Notes under the pieces: model-generated
Told to the model about the DNA's origin: nothing
Database searches by the model: none
Seen by the model: the letters and a program-made list of their open reading frames with translations, nothing else
Part shown: in pieces, positions 1-8,173 of the stretch
Layout: each line of letters begins with the position of its first letter
Position numbering within the stretch: the first letter of the stretch is position 1
NCBI RefSeq assembly: GCF_026340975.1
Contig: NZ_JAPEOS010000002.1
Location: 2,105,001 to 2,169,000 of the forward strand
From: Streptomyces sp. NBC_01214
GTDB lineage: Bacteria; Actinomycetota; Actinomycetes; Streptomycetales; Streptomycetaceae
Direction of reading: 5' to 3'
DNA: 64,000 bases
Made by a program: the position numbers and the translations under genes

Positions 1-203
1 CGGGCGTAGGAGGTGTCGACCAGGAGCCGGTAGCCGAGCACCTGCTGGAACCGTTTGCCCAGCCAGTCGGCGTGCCGTCGGATCAGGGGGAACAGGTCCG
101 CGTGGGGGCCGACCGACGTCACCAGGGGGTGGGCGAGGAGCAGCCGCCCGGCGGCGCGGCGTTCGGTGGCCAGAGCCACGTCGTGTGCCGAGGGGAGCGT
201 CAC
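1..203 (-). CDS. jetB: DUF2398 protein (Wadjet-type JetB), partial, cut by window edge
   Basis: The 5' 67 codons of a gene that continues beyond the left end. The reading is GTG start, then a stretch that includes HADLFPLIRRH and LGYRLLVDTS, which I recognise as the N-terminus of the DUF2398 (TIGR02678) family. The GTG overlaps the TGA of the DUF2397 gene by four bases (GTGA), so the two are translationally coupled. In known operons DUF2397 and DUF2398 proteins are accessory (kleisin/KITE-like) partners of an SMC-like ATPase and a DUF2399/Toprim nuclease that cleave or restrict plasmids. Those two partners would lie beyond the window on this strand. The family call rests on a short N-terminal segment only. 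Confidence 0.75.
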   Translation of the reverse strand, partial: MTLPSAHDVALATERRAAGRLLLAHPLVTSVGPHADLFPLIRRHADWLGKRFQQVLGYRLLVDTSYA

Positions 204-1864
204 GACACGCTCACCTCGGCTTCGGCTTCGGCTTCGGCTCCGAGTGTGGCCTCGGCCGCGCGTCCGATCTCCAGCTCCAAGTCGTCCAGTACGAGGTCCC
301 CGTCGGCGGAGTGCAGCACCGTCCCCGCACCCGAGGAGCGACGTACGGTGAGTTGGATCCCGAGCTCGGCGTCCGCGCTCTGCGCGGACTCCAGGCCGAA
401 CTCCGGCGCCGCCCCGTCCAGGTCTCCCGCCCCCGCCCCCGCCTCCGCTCCCGGTCCCGTGCGCCGCAGCCGGGCGTTCCCCAGTGCGGTCGCCAGCAGT
501 TCCAGCAGCAGCCCGAGGGCGGCGGAGCTGAGGCGTACGTCGGCGAAGCGACCGGCCGCGCTGCGCAGTTCGTCCGCGGCCGCCCTTCTGGACTCGGCCT
601 GTGCGCGGGCGGCTTCCTGGAGGTGCCGCTTCTGCGCCGAGTGGTCCTCCATGGCCGATGCCCGGCCCCGCTGCGCGCGACTGCCCCGCTCGCGCAGCGC
701 CACCGGAACCTCGACCACCGGGCCGTTCCACCAACTGGTGTAGGCGGGAACCGCCTCGTCAGAGGCCGGCGGGACCCCCAGGTGGCGGGCGCCGTAGAGG
801 CCGAAGGCAGCGACCGCGATGTCGTGCGCGTCCTCCGGAGCCGCCTCGTCGAACCATCGGGCGAGCCGCAGGAGGTCCTTGCGCCGCGACAGCTCCCCCG
901 AGGCCGAGCGCAGCATCCGCTTGGCGTTGGTCAGCAAGGACTGCAGCGCGCGCATGGTCGCGTCACGGAGCTGATCGACCTGGCTGGCCTGCCCGTCGAC
1001 GTCGGTGAACCAGCCGCGCAGCCCCTCCCAGTCGGCCTTCTCCCGGCCCCGACTGCGCTGTACCCGGACCTCGGGCTGGCCGCCGGTGCCCGGAACCCCC
1101 GACAGACCGCGGGCGTGGGCGTCGAGGCGCTCCAGGAGGCCGGGGAGGTGCGGCCACAGCAGCTCGAGCACCGATGCGATGCGGGGAGCGCGGAAGGCCA
1201 CGTCCTCCCTGATCGCCTCGACGTAGTCGAGCAGCAGTTCCTTGAAGCCCTGGTACTCGGCGCTGTCCAGGTCGTAGCGCGCCAGCACCTGCCCGAGGTA
1301 GGCGTAGAAGTCCCGCACGGAGTCGGCGAACTCGGTGAACTGGACGAACAGCGTGCTGACGCGTTCCAGCGCGTCCTGCGGCTCCGCCCCTCCGGGCCGT
1401 TGGACCGCGTCGTTCAGTTCGCGCAGTCCCCGCTCGACCAGCGCCAGCAGCTCACTGCTGACTTCGCGTGCTGCGTCCGCCCCGGCGAGGACCTCGTCGG
1501 CGTCCCGCTGGATCCGCTCGCCCAGCTTCGACAACTGGTAGCGGGACCGGGACCGTTGGTACTCGGTGATGCTCGACGCCTTCACCGAGTGACTGCTCCG
1601 CAGCAGGGCGCCCCAGTGCACCAGCCGTTCCAGCCGGGCGGTGAGCGTCTCGGCGTCCAGCGCGACCGTCGGCCCACCGGACTCCGCCAGCTTCGCCAGT
1701 ACGTCCGGCACGGCGAGGTCGGCGAGGAGCGTGCTGCAGAAGACCCGCATCACGGCGACGTACTCCAGCCGCTCCGGCGCACTGAGGTACGCGTAGGCGT
1801 TCAGCCGTTGCCACGTGTCGTCACGTTGGGTTTCCGGTAATGACTGCTGTGCAGGTGCCCCCAT
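200..1864 (-). CDS. jetA: DUF2397 protein (Wadjet-type JetA)
   Basis: A 554-residue protein that fits the DUF2397 (TIGR02677) family. The N-terminus has RLNAYAYLSAPERLEYVAVMR, followed by a long helical region and the motif LVHWGALLRS, typical of winged-helix kleisin-like subunits. Its gene overlaps the DUF2398 gene, the usual first two cistrons of a four-gene system (DUF2397, DUF2398, SbcC/SMC-like ATPase, DUF2399) generally classed as a Wadjet variant, probably type III. The family protects bacteria against plasmids; that role is known for the family and inferred here. The C-terminus has an odd alternating Ala-Glu run (AEAEAEAEV). The start is an ATG at 1864, with no close alternative. No gene is seen directly upstream, so the operon probably begins here. 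Confidence 0.85.
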   Translation of the reverse strand: MGAPAQQSLPETQRDDTWQRLNAYAYLSAPERLEYVAVMRVFCSTLLADLAVPDVLAKLAESGGPTVALDAETLTARLERLVHWGALLRSSHSVKASSITEYQRSRSRYQLSKLGERIQRDADEVLAGADAAREVSSELLALVERGLRELNDAVQRPGGAEPQDALERVSTLFVQFTEFADSVRDFYAYLGQVLARYDLDSAEYQGFKELLLDYVEAIREDVAFRAPRIASVLELLWPHLPGLLERLDAHARGLSGVPGTGGQPEVRVQRSRGREKADWEGLRGWFTDVDGQASQVDQLRDATMRALQSLLTNAKRMLRSASGELSRRKDLLRLARWFDEAAPEDAHDIAVAAFGLYGARHLGVPPASDEAVPAYTSWWNGPVVEVPVALRERGSRAQRGRASAMEDHSAQKRHLQEAARAQAESRRAAADELRSAAGRFADVRLSSAALGLLLELLATALGNARLRRTGPGAEAGAGAGDLDGAAPEFGLESAQSADAELGIQLTVRRSSGAGTVLHSADGDLVLDDLELEIGRAAEATLGAEAEAEAEVSVS

Positions 1865-2207
1865 GCCGTCGAGGTTACGCAGTGATACGGGCCCCTTGCG
1901 TGGAATTCGACGATCTTCCCTCCGCCGCCGGGCGCGTTGAAGATGTCGTCCACCAGGCGCTCGGCGATCCGTATCGAACGGGGTGAGCAGGTCACGCAGC
2001 CCTCCGCGGCGAGGCCGTACCTTCGGCCTTGACCTCGTCGGAGTTCGTCATGGCCCTGCTCCTCGTGCCGACGGTGACCACGATGCTCGGCGCGAAGGCC
2101 TGGTGGCCCGGGCGCCGTAGTGCACCCCGGTGCCGAGCTCGGCAGTGCTGACGAGCAGAGAGAACCGGCGATGGCCACCGGGTCCGCGGTCAAGTAACAG
2201 CAGGGGC
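1865..2207. other. Gene-poor stretch upstream of the defence operon
   Basis: About 340 bases without a convincing intact gene. It should hold the promoter of the DUF2397 operon, but I could not pick out clear -35 and -10 boxes. On the plus strand around 2029-2151 there is a short readable remnant that may come from an MMPL transporter (listed separately). The rest shows nothing recognisable. Confidence 0.5.
2029..2151 (+). pseudogene. Possible remnant of an MMPL/RND transporter 3' end
   Basis: An open frame without a usable start reads EFVMALLLVPTVTTMLG then AKAWWPGR before a TGA at 2149-2151. The pattern of a final hydrophobic helix, LLVPT, LG and a WW pair is what the last transmembrane segment of MMPL-family transporters looks like. 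Nothing upstream continues the gene, so if the match is right only the 3' scrap survives. The similarity is judged by eye over about 25 residues and could be chance. Confidence 0.3.
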
Positions 2208-2245
2208 CGCGCGTTTCCCCCGTGCAGGCACCGGGGAAACGCGCG
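2208..2245 (-). terminator. Hairpin terminator of the secreted-protein gene
   Basis: A perfect 13-bp inverted repeat (arms 2208-2220 and 2233-2245, 12-base loop) lies just past the TGA of the gene ending at 2279 on the minus strand. There is no clear T tract, as is common in Streptomyces. Confidence 0.75.
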
Positions 2246-2278
2246 ACCTCGGGCTGCCCCGGGGAAGGGCAGGTCCGC

Positions 2279-2959
2279 TCAAGAGCAGCCGCGGACCGAG
2301 TTCCATCCGATGAAGGTGTGCCGCAGCGTGATGTCGAAGGTGCAGGAGGCGGTCCCGTCGCCGTTCAGCCGCACGGTCGTGTCGTGCGTGTTCGCATACC
2401 AGTTCCCGCTGATGTCGAAGATTCCGCGGTAGCCGAATTCCGCGTGGGCCGTCACGACGGCACCGGATTCCTGCTCGCTCTTGTGAGACGTCGTCAGTGA
2501 CCATCCTGCGTTCCACGGCTCGCGGTTGGCCGCGTGGCTCACTTCGGTCACGGGGTTGGTGACCTGACCGTTGACGGTGTCCCAGGTGGACGTCGTGTAG
2601 AGGGCCGTCATGCGGATCTTGCAGCAGTCGTACATCTCCGACCAGCTGCGCACCTGGCGCCCCGTGGGCGCGTCGGCGCCCGCCACCGCGAGGGAACGGG
2701 CCCGGTCCGCAGGTACGACGGGGACGAACCGCACCTGCCCCAGGACGGGAGCACAGTCCGCGCCGATGCTCACGTCCTGCTGTGCGGACATCCCGGGCGG
2801 CGGTACGGGCAGGGTGCCCGGCAGCTTGACGTCGGTGCAGGTGGTGCCCTGCTGCCCGGTCCCGGTCCCGGTCCCGGAAGCGGCCGCCGGCGCTACGGTT
2901 CCGGCCAGCACGGCCATGGCCGCGGCGGCGGCCGCGAAGAGCATTCTGTTCTTGTGCAA
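2279..2959 (-). CDS. Secreted protein of unknown function
   Basis: A product of about 226 residues if it starts at a TTG (2957-2959), which gives a signal peptide: a basic n-region (HKNR), a hydrophobic run (MLFAAAAAAMAVLAG) and a likely cleavage after APAAA. An ATG at 2944 is the alternative start. A GAGAGGG sequence lies upstream of the TTG. The mature protein begins with a Thr-Gly repeat and contains five or more cysteines, including a CC pair (YDCCK) and a C-terminal RGCS, suggesting disulphides. The C-terminal half is rich in alternating polar and hydrophobic strands, as in a beta-sandwich. I do not recognise the family. It ends in a clean terminator, so it is probably monocistronic. Confidence 0.7.
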   Translation of the reverse strand: MHKNRMLFAAAAAAMAVLAGTVAPAAASGTGTGTGQQGTTCTDVKLPGTLPVPPPGMSAQQDVSIGADCAPVLGQVRFVPVVPADRARSLAVAGADAPTGRQVRSWSEMYDCCKIRMTALYTTSTWDTVNGQVTNPVTEVSHAANREPWNAGWSLTTSHKSEQESGAVVTAHAEFGYRGIFDISGNWYANTHDTTVRLNGDGTASCTFDITLRHTFIGWNSVRGCS

Positions 2960-3035
2960 GGTCCCGTTCCCTCTCGGTGAGTTCGCTGGGGAACGTAACA
3001 GGGTGGGGATTCCGTGTAGTTGATCTTTCCGTGCC

Positions 3036-3091
3036 TGGCAGGAAGATGACATGTCACCCCGCCGCGACCAGCCGATGGCATCTTCCTGCCA
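3036..3091. repeat. Spaced 13-bp perfect inverted repeat
   Basis: TGGCAGGAAGATG at 3036-3048 is matched by its exact complement at 3079-3091, with 30 bases between. It lies upstream of the secreted-protein gene and just before the polyprenyl synthetase remnant. It could be a two-site operator, a weak cruciform or terminator, or a scar of a lost element. Confidence 0.6.
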
Positions 3092-3127
3092 AGCAGTGGT
3101 GGCGCCGATCGGCCGGCCGGGCCAGTG

Positions 3128-3574
3128 GCCATGGTTCAGGCGGTACGTCATGGACGCCGCCGTCGCCCGGCACGGCGTACCGAGTGTGAACGCCCGCTGG
3201 GGCGAGCGGCTCGCGGTGCAGGTGGGCGATCTCCTCCTGGCCGAGGCCGCCCGGCTCGCCGCCGACCCCCGGTGCGGGTGAGGACCCCATCGGCCACTGC
3301 CTCCGGGTCATATCCGGCAAGACCGCGGCCCTGCTTTCCATGTCGCTGCGGATCGGAGCCCAGCAGGCGGGCGCCCCGAGCAGGTGGCACGGGCGTTGGA
3401 GGAGTACGCCGAACAACTGGGCTTCGCCTTCCAGGTGGCGGACGATCAAGGACATCACCGCAGGCGTGGCCAGCCTTGGAACGGGCCCGAGCGGCCCTGC
3501 TGGACCTCCCGTCCCGCCCGGCGCTCCAGGCGCTCAACGCACTCTGTGATTTCGTGGCCGCCCAGGCCGGCTGA
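3128..3574 (+). pseudogene. Polyprenyl (trans-isoprenyl) synthetase pseudogene
   Basis: Fragments of one isoprenyl diphosphate synthase are spread over all three plus-strand frames. The order is MDAAVARHGVPSVNARWG then LAVQVGDLLLAEA (3150-3281), VISGKTAALLSMSLRIGAQQ (next frame, from 3280), LEEYAEQLGFAFQVADD (3396 onward) and finally LERARAALLDLPSRPAL to a TGA at 3574. The second aspartate-rich motif DDIKDI is broken: the DNA reads GACGATCAAGGAC where an intact gene would have GACGACATCAAGGAC, a 2-base loss. The first DDxxD region and the whole N-terminus are missing. The gene once made a linear prenyl diphosphate and is now dead, with at least four frame changes. Confidence 0.8.
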
Positions 3575-3618
3575 TGCGGGGCCTCCCGCACCATCGCCCC
3601 CCGACGGTGAACCGAGCC

Positions 3619-4860
3619 TCAGTCCTCTGTCGGGGGCAGCAGGTGGGAGCAGGTCGAGCGGGCCACGAACGCGATGCCGTCGTAGTCCGCGGCCGGGACG
3701 AGCGGGGCCGTGTTGAAGCGGTAGGAGAACCGTTGGACGTTGGCGCCGAAGCTGCGCTGTGCGTGCGGGGCGTGTAGCCAGGGCGCGGCTCCGGCGGGTG
3801 AAACCGCGGCGCGGAGGTCCGCGTAGTAGTCGCCGGGCACGGCGTCCGCGAGCCACGCCTCCACGGAGCGGAAGCCGGCGCCGATGCGGTGGCGCGCCGG
3901 CGGGCCCTGAAGGTCGTTGCCCCGGCGGGCCAGGAAGGAACCCTTGCCGAACAGGAGGGCCAGCGCGTAGTAGGCGTCGCCGTACCGTTCGCGGAGTCCG
4001 CTACCGAGGGCCGGCACCTGTTCCCCGTACGTGCCCTTCGCGATGTGCCCGTTGTGCGCCCAGACGATGACGCGCGCCCCGGGGTCGTCGTCCACGAGCC
4101 GTGCGACGGCCTCGGCCATGTAGCGGTCACGCGCGGCGTACACGCCGTCCTCGCCGGCCGGGGCGACGAAGGGGCGGGTCACCAGGTCGGCGGCGCGGAC
4201 CAGGATCCGCGCGTGTTCCAGGGCCTCGTCGGCGCCGTCGCCGGGACCCGACCGCTCGACGCGGTCCGCGACGAGGCGGGCGATCTCCTCGGCGCGCCGC
4301 ATCAGGGCCTTGTCCGGGTCCGGAAGCGAGCCCGGGCGGGCCCGGGCCAGTACGTCCACGGCGCGGACGCGCCCGGCCTGATCGGGCGCCGTCCGGCGCA
4401 GGAAGGCGGCGACGGCCTCGACCGAGTCGGCGCAGAGTTGGGGGTCCGTTCCCACGAAGCGGGTCCGGCGCTCTTCGGGCAAGTCGCGGTTGTGGGCGCG
4501 CAGCCACTCGACGAGGTCGACCATCTCGCGGGTGCGCAAGGTCCAGAAGCCCAGCCGGGCGACGAGCCGTTCGGGGGTGCCCGTGCCGTAGCGGACGTAC
4601 GCGTCGAGCGCACGCGCGGCGGACTGGCTGGCCTCCATGGCGAAGGTGGTGAACCCCTCCTCGCGGACCAGGAACTCCACGATGCGGTGCTTCAGCCGGA
4701 AGAACTCGCTCGTGCCGTGGGTGGATTCGCCCAAACCGACGATCCGCGTCCCCCGCAGCGCCTCGCCCAGGGGTTTCAGGTCCTCCACGGGCGCGCCGGG
4801 AGTCAGGGTGCTCAAGGGGTGGGCGTGTTCCTTCAGCCATCGGACCATGTCGTTGGGCAC
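3619..4860 (-). CDS. Erythromycin esterase-like hydrolase
   Basis: A 413-residue protein of the erythromycin esterase (Ere, PF05139) family. The start is GTG at 4860, preceded at about 7 bases by GGAGAGG; the longer open frame upstream lacks such a site. The signature GLGESTHGTSEFF places Glu45 and His48 where the esterases have their catalytic Glu and His, with AMEAS (Glu76) and WAHNGHIAKG further on. True Ere enzymes open the lactone of 14-membered macrolides, but most family members in Streptomyces chromosomes have unknown substrates, so resistance should not be assumed. The gene stands alone, divergent from the DNA glycosylase gene. The C-terminus carries the usual SYRFNTAPLVPAADYDGIAF block, so it is full length. 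Confidence 0.85.
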   Translation of the reverse strand: MPNDMVRWLKEHAHPLSTLTPGAPVEDLKPLGEALRGTRIVGLGESTHGTSEFFRLKHRIVEFLVREEGFTTFAMEASQSAARALDAYVRYGTGTPERLVARLGFWTLRTREMVDLVEWLRAHNRDLPEERRTRFVGTDPQLCADSVEAVAAFLRRTAPDQAGRVRAVDVLARARPGSLPDPDKALMRRAEEIARLVADRVERSGPGDGADEALEHARILVRAADLVTRPFVAPAGEDGVYAARDRYMAEAVARLVDDDPGARVIVWAHNGHIAKGTYGEQVPALGSGLRERYGDAYYALALLFGKGSFLARRGNDLQGPPARHRIGAGFRSVEAWLADAVPGDYYADLRAAVSPAGAAPWLHAPHAQRSFGANVQRFSYRFNTAPLVPAADYDGIAFVARSTCSHLLPPTED

Positions 4861-5158
4861 CGTGTTGCCTCTCCGTTCATGGGTCGGTTCGTCGCCTCCC
4901 GGCAGGCCGCGAGAGGATCTCCTGGAGGTCCGTACGGCGTCCGGTCGGCCATGATCGGAATACACGCCCGCGACGTCGCCGACAACTTCATTTGCCCCCG
5001 TCCGACCGTATTCGGTCAGCCGTGCGGTGATGTTCCCGGGCGGCCCGACCCGGCCGCGCCCCTCGCTACCCGGGGTCGGGCAGGGGTTCCGGTCCGCTTC
5101 GGGGGTGGGGCCGGGGTTGCGGACGGAAGCTGTCCGCAAGGGGGACTAGTTTGCTGTC
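4861..5158. other. Divergent intergenic region
   Basis: About 300 bases between the esterase gene and the glycosylase gene. It must contain both promoters. I see no gene and no strong repeat, and no confident promoter boxes. Confidence 0.4.
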
Positions 5159-6298
5159 ATGGCTTCCAGGACGACACACCCCGTACTCGGCACCCGCGCT
5201 CTGAACCGTGCCACGCTCGCCCGCCAACTGCTGCTGAGCCGTGCCGAGATGTCCGCGGGGGACGCCGTCGCGCACCTGCTCGGGCTCCAGGCGCAGAACG
5301 TGAAGCCGCCCTACTTCCAGCTGCACGCCCGGCTCGCCGGCTTCCGGCCCGCCGAGCTGGCCGGGCTCATGGAGTCCCGCGAGGTCGTCCGGATGGTCAC
5401 CATGCGGTCGACGATCCACACGCACACCGCCCACGACGCCCTGACCCTGAGGCCCCTCGTCCAGCCCGCCCGCGACCGCGAGGTCACCTACTTCCGCAAG
5501 GGGCTGGCGGGGGTGGATCTGGACCGGCTCGCGCAGCGCGCCCGCGCCTTCGTCGAGAGCGAGCCCCGCACCATGGGCGAGATCCGCGAGGAACTGCTCG
5601 AGGAATGGCCCGAAGCCGACCCGCAGTCCCTGTCCGTCGCCGCCCGCTGCCGGTTGCCGCTGGTCCAGGTCACCCCCCGTGGGGTGTGGGGGCGCAGCGG
5701 CCAGGTCCGGCTGACCACCGTCGAGACCTGGCTCGGCAAGCCCTCCGGTTCGGCGCAGCCCGTGGACGAGGTCGTGCTGCGCTACCTCGCGGCCTTCGGG
5801 CCCGCCTCCGTCAAGGACATGCAGACCTGGGCGGGACTGACCCGGCTGCGCGAGGCGTTCGAGCGGCTGCGCCCGGGCCTCCTCGTCTTCCAGGACGAGA
5901 ACGGCGTGGAGCTCTTCGACCTCCCGGACGCCCCCCGCCCCGACGCGGACGTCCCGGCCCCGCCCCGCTTCCTCCCGGAGTTCGACAACCTCCTGCTGTC
6001 GCACGCCGACCGCGCCCGCGTGGTCGCCCCCGAGATCAAGGGGCGCACGTGGACCGGGAACCAGGCCCACTGCACCCTGCTCGTGGACGGCTTCCTCGCC
6101 GGCCTGTGGAAGCTGGAAGGGCAGGTGCTCACCGTCGAGCTGTTCGGTCCGGTCCGGAAGGGGGCGAAGGAGGAGATCGTCGCCGAAGGGGAGCTGATGG
6201 TGGAAGGGATGACGGAAGGGACGGCGGACGGGACGGCGGGAGGGCGCGCCGACGGGGGCGGTGGTGCGGCCGTACGGTTCGGGGCGATCAACCCCTGA
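5159..6298 (+). CDS. AlkZ-like DNA glycosylase (winged-helix HTH_42 family)
   Basis: A 379-residue protein of the HTH_42 (PF06224) family. Near the N-terminus, LLGLQAQNVKPPYFQLHARL contains the Gln-x-Gln motif used as the catalytic centre in AlkZ, the glycosylase that unhooks azinomycin interstrand crosslinks. Tandem winged-helix regions follow (residues about 60-300) with the family phrase LLPEFDNLLLSHADR near the C-terminal beta-barrel. Relatives repair bulky N7-alkylpurines and crosslinks. A substrate in this organism cannot be read from sequence. The C-terminal 30 residues are an extra Gly/Asp/Glu-rich tail. The ATG at 5159 follows a 20-base leader with no strong ribosome site. Confidence 0.85.
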   Translation: MASRTTHPVLGTRALNRATLARQLLLSRAEMSAGDAVAHLLGLQAQNVKPPYFQLHARLAGFRPAELAGLMESREVVRMVTMRSTIHTHTAHDALTLRPLVQPARDREVTYFRKGLAGVDLDRLAQRARAFVESEPRTMGEIREELLEEWPEADPQSLSVAARCRLPLVQVTPRGVWGRSGQVRLTTVETWLGKPSGSAQPVDEVVLRYLAAFGPASVKDMQTWAGLTRLREAFERLRPGLLVFQDENGVELFDLPDAPRPDADVPAPPRFLPEFDNLLLSHADRARVVAPEIKGRTWTGNQAHCTLLVDGFLAGLWKLEGQVLTVELFGPVRKGAKEEIVAEGELMVEGMTEGTADGTAGGRADGGGGAAVRFGAINP

Positions 6299-6386
6299 CA
6301 CGGGCCCCCGGTCGGCCCCGGGCCGTCCCGGGCGGTCAACTCACGGCTGACGCCGCACTGGTGGTCCGTACGGCGAAGGCGGCACG

Positions 6387-8087
6387 ATGCCCGTCATGAC
6401 GACCGAGAGCACGCAGGACGACGCCACCGCCCGTTTCCTGGCCGCCCGGGACTTCCTACTGGAACGCCGCGGCGACTACGCGGCCGCCCACGCCGGATTC
6501 ACCTGGCCCCGCCCCCACCGCTTCAACTGGGCCCTGGACTGGTTCGACCACATCGCCGCCGGGAACGACGCCGACGCCCTGCGCATCGTCGAGGAGGACG
6601 GCACCAGCCGGGGCCTCACCTTCGCGGAACTCGCCGTACGGTCGGGCGCCGTCGCCAACTGGCTCCGCGAACAGGGCGTCGCGCCCGGCGACCGGATCCT
6701 GGTCATGCTCGGCAACCAGCGCGAGCTGTGGGAAGTGATGCTCGGCGCGATGAAGCTGCGCGCCGTCGTCATCCCGGCCACCCCGCTGCTCGGCCCGGCC
6801 GACCTGCGCGACCGGGTCGAACGCGGCCAGGTGCGCCACGTCATCGCGCGCGCCCTGGACACGGCGAAGTTCGACGAGGTGCCGGGCGGCTACACCCGGA
6901 TCGCCGTCGGGGAGCAGGTCCCCGACGGCTGGGTGAGGTTGGCGGACATGGCGGCCGCCAAGGGCGACTTCACGCCGGACGGCGAGACCCTCGCCACCGA
7001 CCCGCTCATGCTCTACTTCACCTCCGGCACCACCGACCGCCCCAAGCTCGTCGAGCACACGCACGCCTCGTACCCCATCGGGCACCTCTCCACCATGTAC
7101 TGGCTCGGGCTGCGCCCCGGCGACGTGCACCTCAACATCGCCTCGCCCGGCTGGGCCAAGCACGCCTGGTCCAACCTCTTCGCCCCGTGGAACGCCGGTG
7201 CGACCGTCTTCGTCCACAACTACACCCGCTTCGACGCCGAGCGACTGATGGCCGAGATGGACCGGCACGGCGTGACCACCTTCTGCGCCCCGCCCACCGT
7301 GTGGCGGATGCTGATCCAGTCCGACCTCACCAAGCTGGCCCGGCCCCCGCGCGAGGCCGTCGCCGCCGGGGAGCCGCTCAACCCGGAGGTCATCGAGCGG
7401 GTCCGCGCCGCCTGGGGCGTCACGATCCGCGACGGCTTCGGCCAGACCGAGACCACGCTCCAGGTCGGGAACTTCCCCGGGGTGCCCGTCAAGCCCGGTT
7501 CCATGGGCCGGCCGGCACCCGGCTACGAGATCGTCCTGCTGGACCCGGTCACCGGCAAGGAGTCCCCCGACGAGGGCGAGCTCTGCGTGGACCTGCGCAC
7601 CCGGCCGGCCGGGGTGACGACCGGCTACCGCGACGATCCGCAGCGCACGGCCGAGGCCATGGCGGACGGGCTCTACCGCACCGGCGACATCGCCGCGCGC
7701 GACGCCGACGGGTACCTCACCTACGTCGGGCGTTCCGACGACGTGTTCAAGGCCTCGGACTACAAGATCAGCCCGTTCGAGCTGGAGAGCGCCCTGCTGG
7801 AGCACGAGGCGGTGGCCGAGGCCGCCGTCGTTCCGGCCCCGGACGCGCTGCGGCTGGCGGTCCCGAAGGCGTACGTCACCCTCGCGGGCGGCTGGGAGCC
7901 CGGGCCGGAGACGGCCCGGGTGCTGTTCGAGCACTCCCGCGCGGTGCTGTCCCCGTACAAGCGGATCCGCCGCATCGAGTTCGCCGAGCTCCCCAAGACC
8001 GTGTCCGGCAAGATCCGCCGGGTGGAGCTGCGGGAGCTCACTGCGGCCGGGTCGGCGGGGGAGTACGACGAGGCGGACCTGGACTGA
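6387..8087 (+). CDS. Acyl-CoA synthetase (AMP-forming, medium-chain type)
   Basis: A 566-residue adenylate-forming enzyme that activates a carboxylic acid to its CoA thioester through an acyl-AMP. The P-loop is YFTSGTTDRPK, with Asp replacing the usual Gly after TT. Other motifs are GFGQTE (A5), YRTGD (A7), YVGRSDDVFKASDYKISPFE (A8 hinge) and PKTVSGKIRR carrying the catalytic lysine (A10). The overall match is to the bacterial medium-chain or acetyl/propionyl-like ACSM group. The first ATG at 6387 and a second at 6396 are both usable. The gene stands alone, with a strong terminator after it at 8111, so its pathway is not shown by context. Confidence 0.85.
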   Translation: MPVMTTESTQDDATARFLAARDFLLERRGDYAAAHAGFTWPRPHRFNWALDWFDHIAAGNDADALRIVEEDGTSRGLTFAELAVRSGAVANWLREQGVAPGDRILVMLGNQRELWEVMLGAMKLRAVVIPATPLLGPADLRDRVERGQVRHVIARALDTAKFDEVPGGYTRIAVGEQVPDGWVRLADMAAAKGDFTPDGETLATDPLMLYFTSGTTDRPKLVEHTHASYPIGHLSTMYWLGLRPGDVHLNIASPGWAKHAWSNLFAPWNAGATVFVHNYTRFDAERLMAEMDRHGVTTFCAPPTVWRMLIQSDLTKLARPPREAVAAGEPLNPEVIERVRAAWGVTIRDGFGQTETTLQVGNFPGVPVKPGSMGRPAPGYEIVLLDPVTGKESPDEGELCVDLRTRPAGVTTGYRDDPQRTAEAMADGLYRTGDIAARDADGYLTYVGRSDDVFKASDYKISPFELESALLEHEAVAEAAVVPAPDALRLAVPKAYVTLAGGWEPGPETARVLFEHSRAVLSPYKRIRRIEFAELPKTVSGKIRRVELRELTAAGSAGEYDEADLD

Positions 8088-8110
8088 GCCGACCCGGAGC
8101 GAGCGGAGCG

Positions 8111-8146
8111 CGTACGGGCTGCTGCGGTCGCGCAGCAGCCCGTACG
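8111..8146. terminator. Bidirectional hairpin between convergent genes
   Basis: A perfect 16-bp stem (8111-8126 with 8131-8146) closing a 4-base loop lies between the 3' ends of the acyl-CoA synthetase (plus) and glutathione peroxidase (minus) genes, and can stop transcription from both sides. Confidence 0.85.
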
Positions 8147-8173
8147 GGAGTACCCAGGCAGGGCGCGCGCGTG

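Noticed and set aside
185..1840. Long plus-strand open frame opposite the DUF2397 gene
   Set aside because: It is a high-GC antisense shadow: Arg/Pro/Gly-rich product, no family match, and the minus-strand frame reads as a known family.
3619..4860. Macrolide resistance gene
   Set aside because: The family motif is present, but chromosomal members rarely have shown macrolide esterase activity and no macrolide cluster is in the window, so only the family name is given.
3889..6399. 836-residue plus-strand open frame
   Set aside because: It spans the esterase gene antisense and the glycosylase gene out of frame; composition is Arg/Pro/Gly-rich and no start fits.
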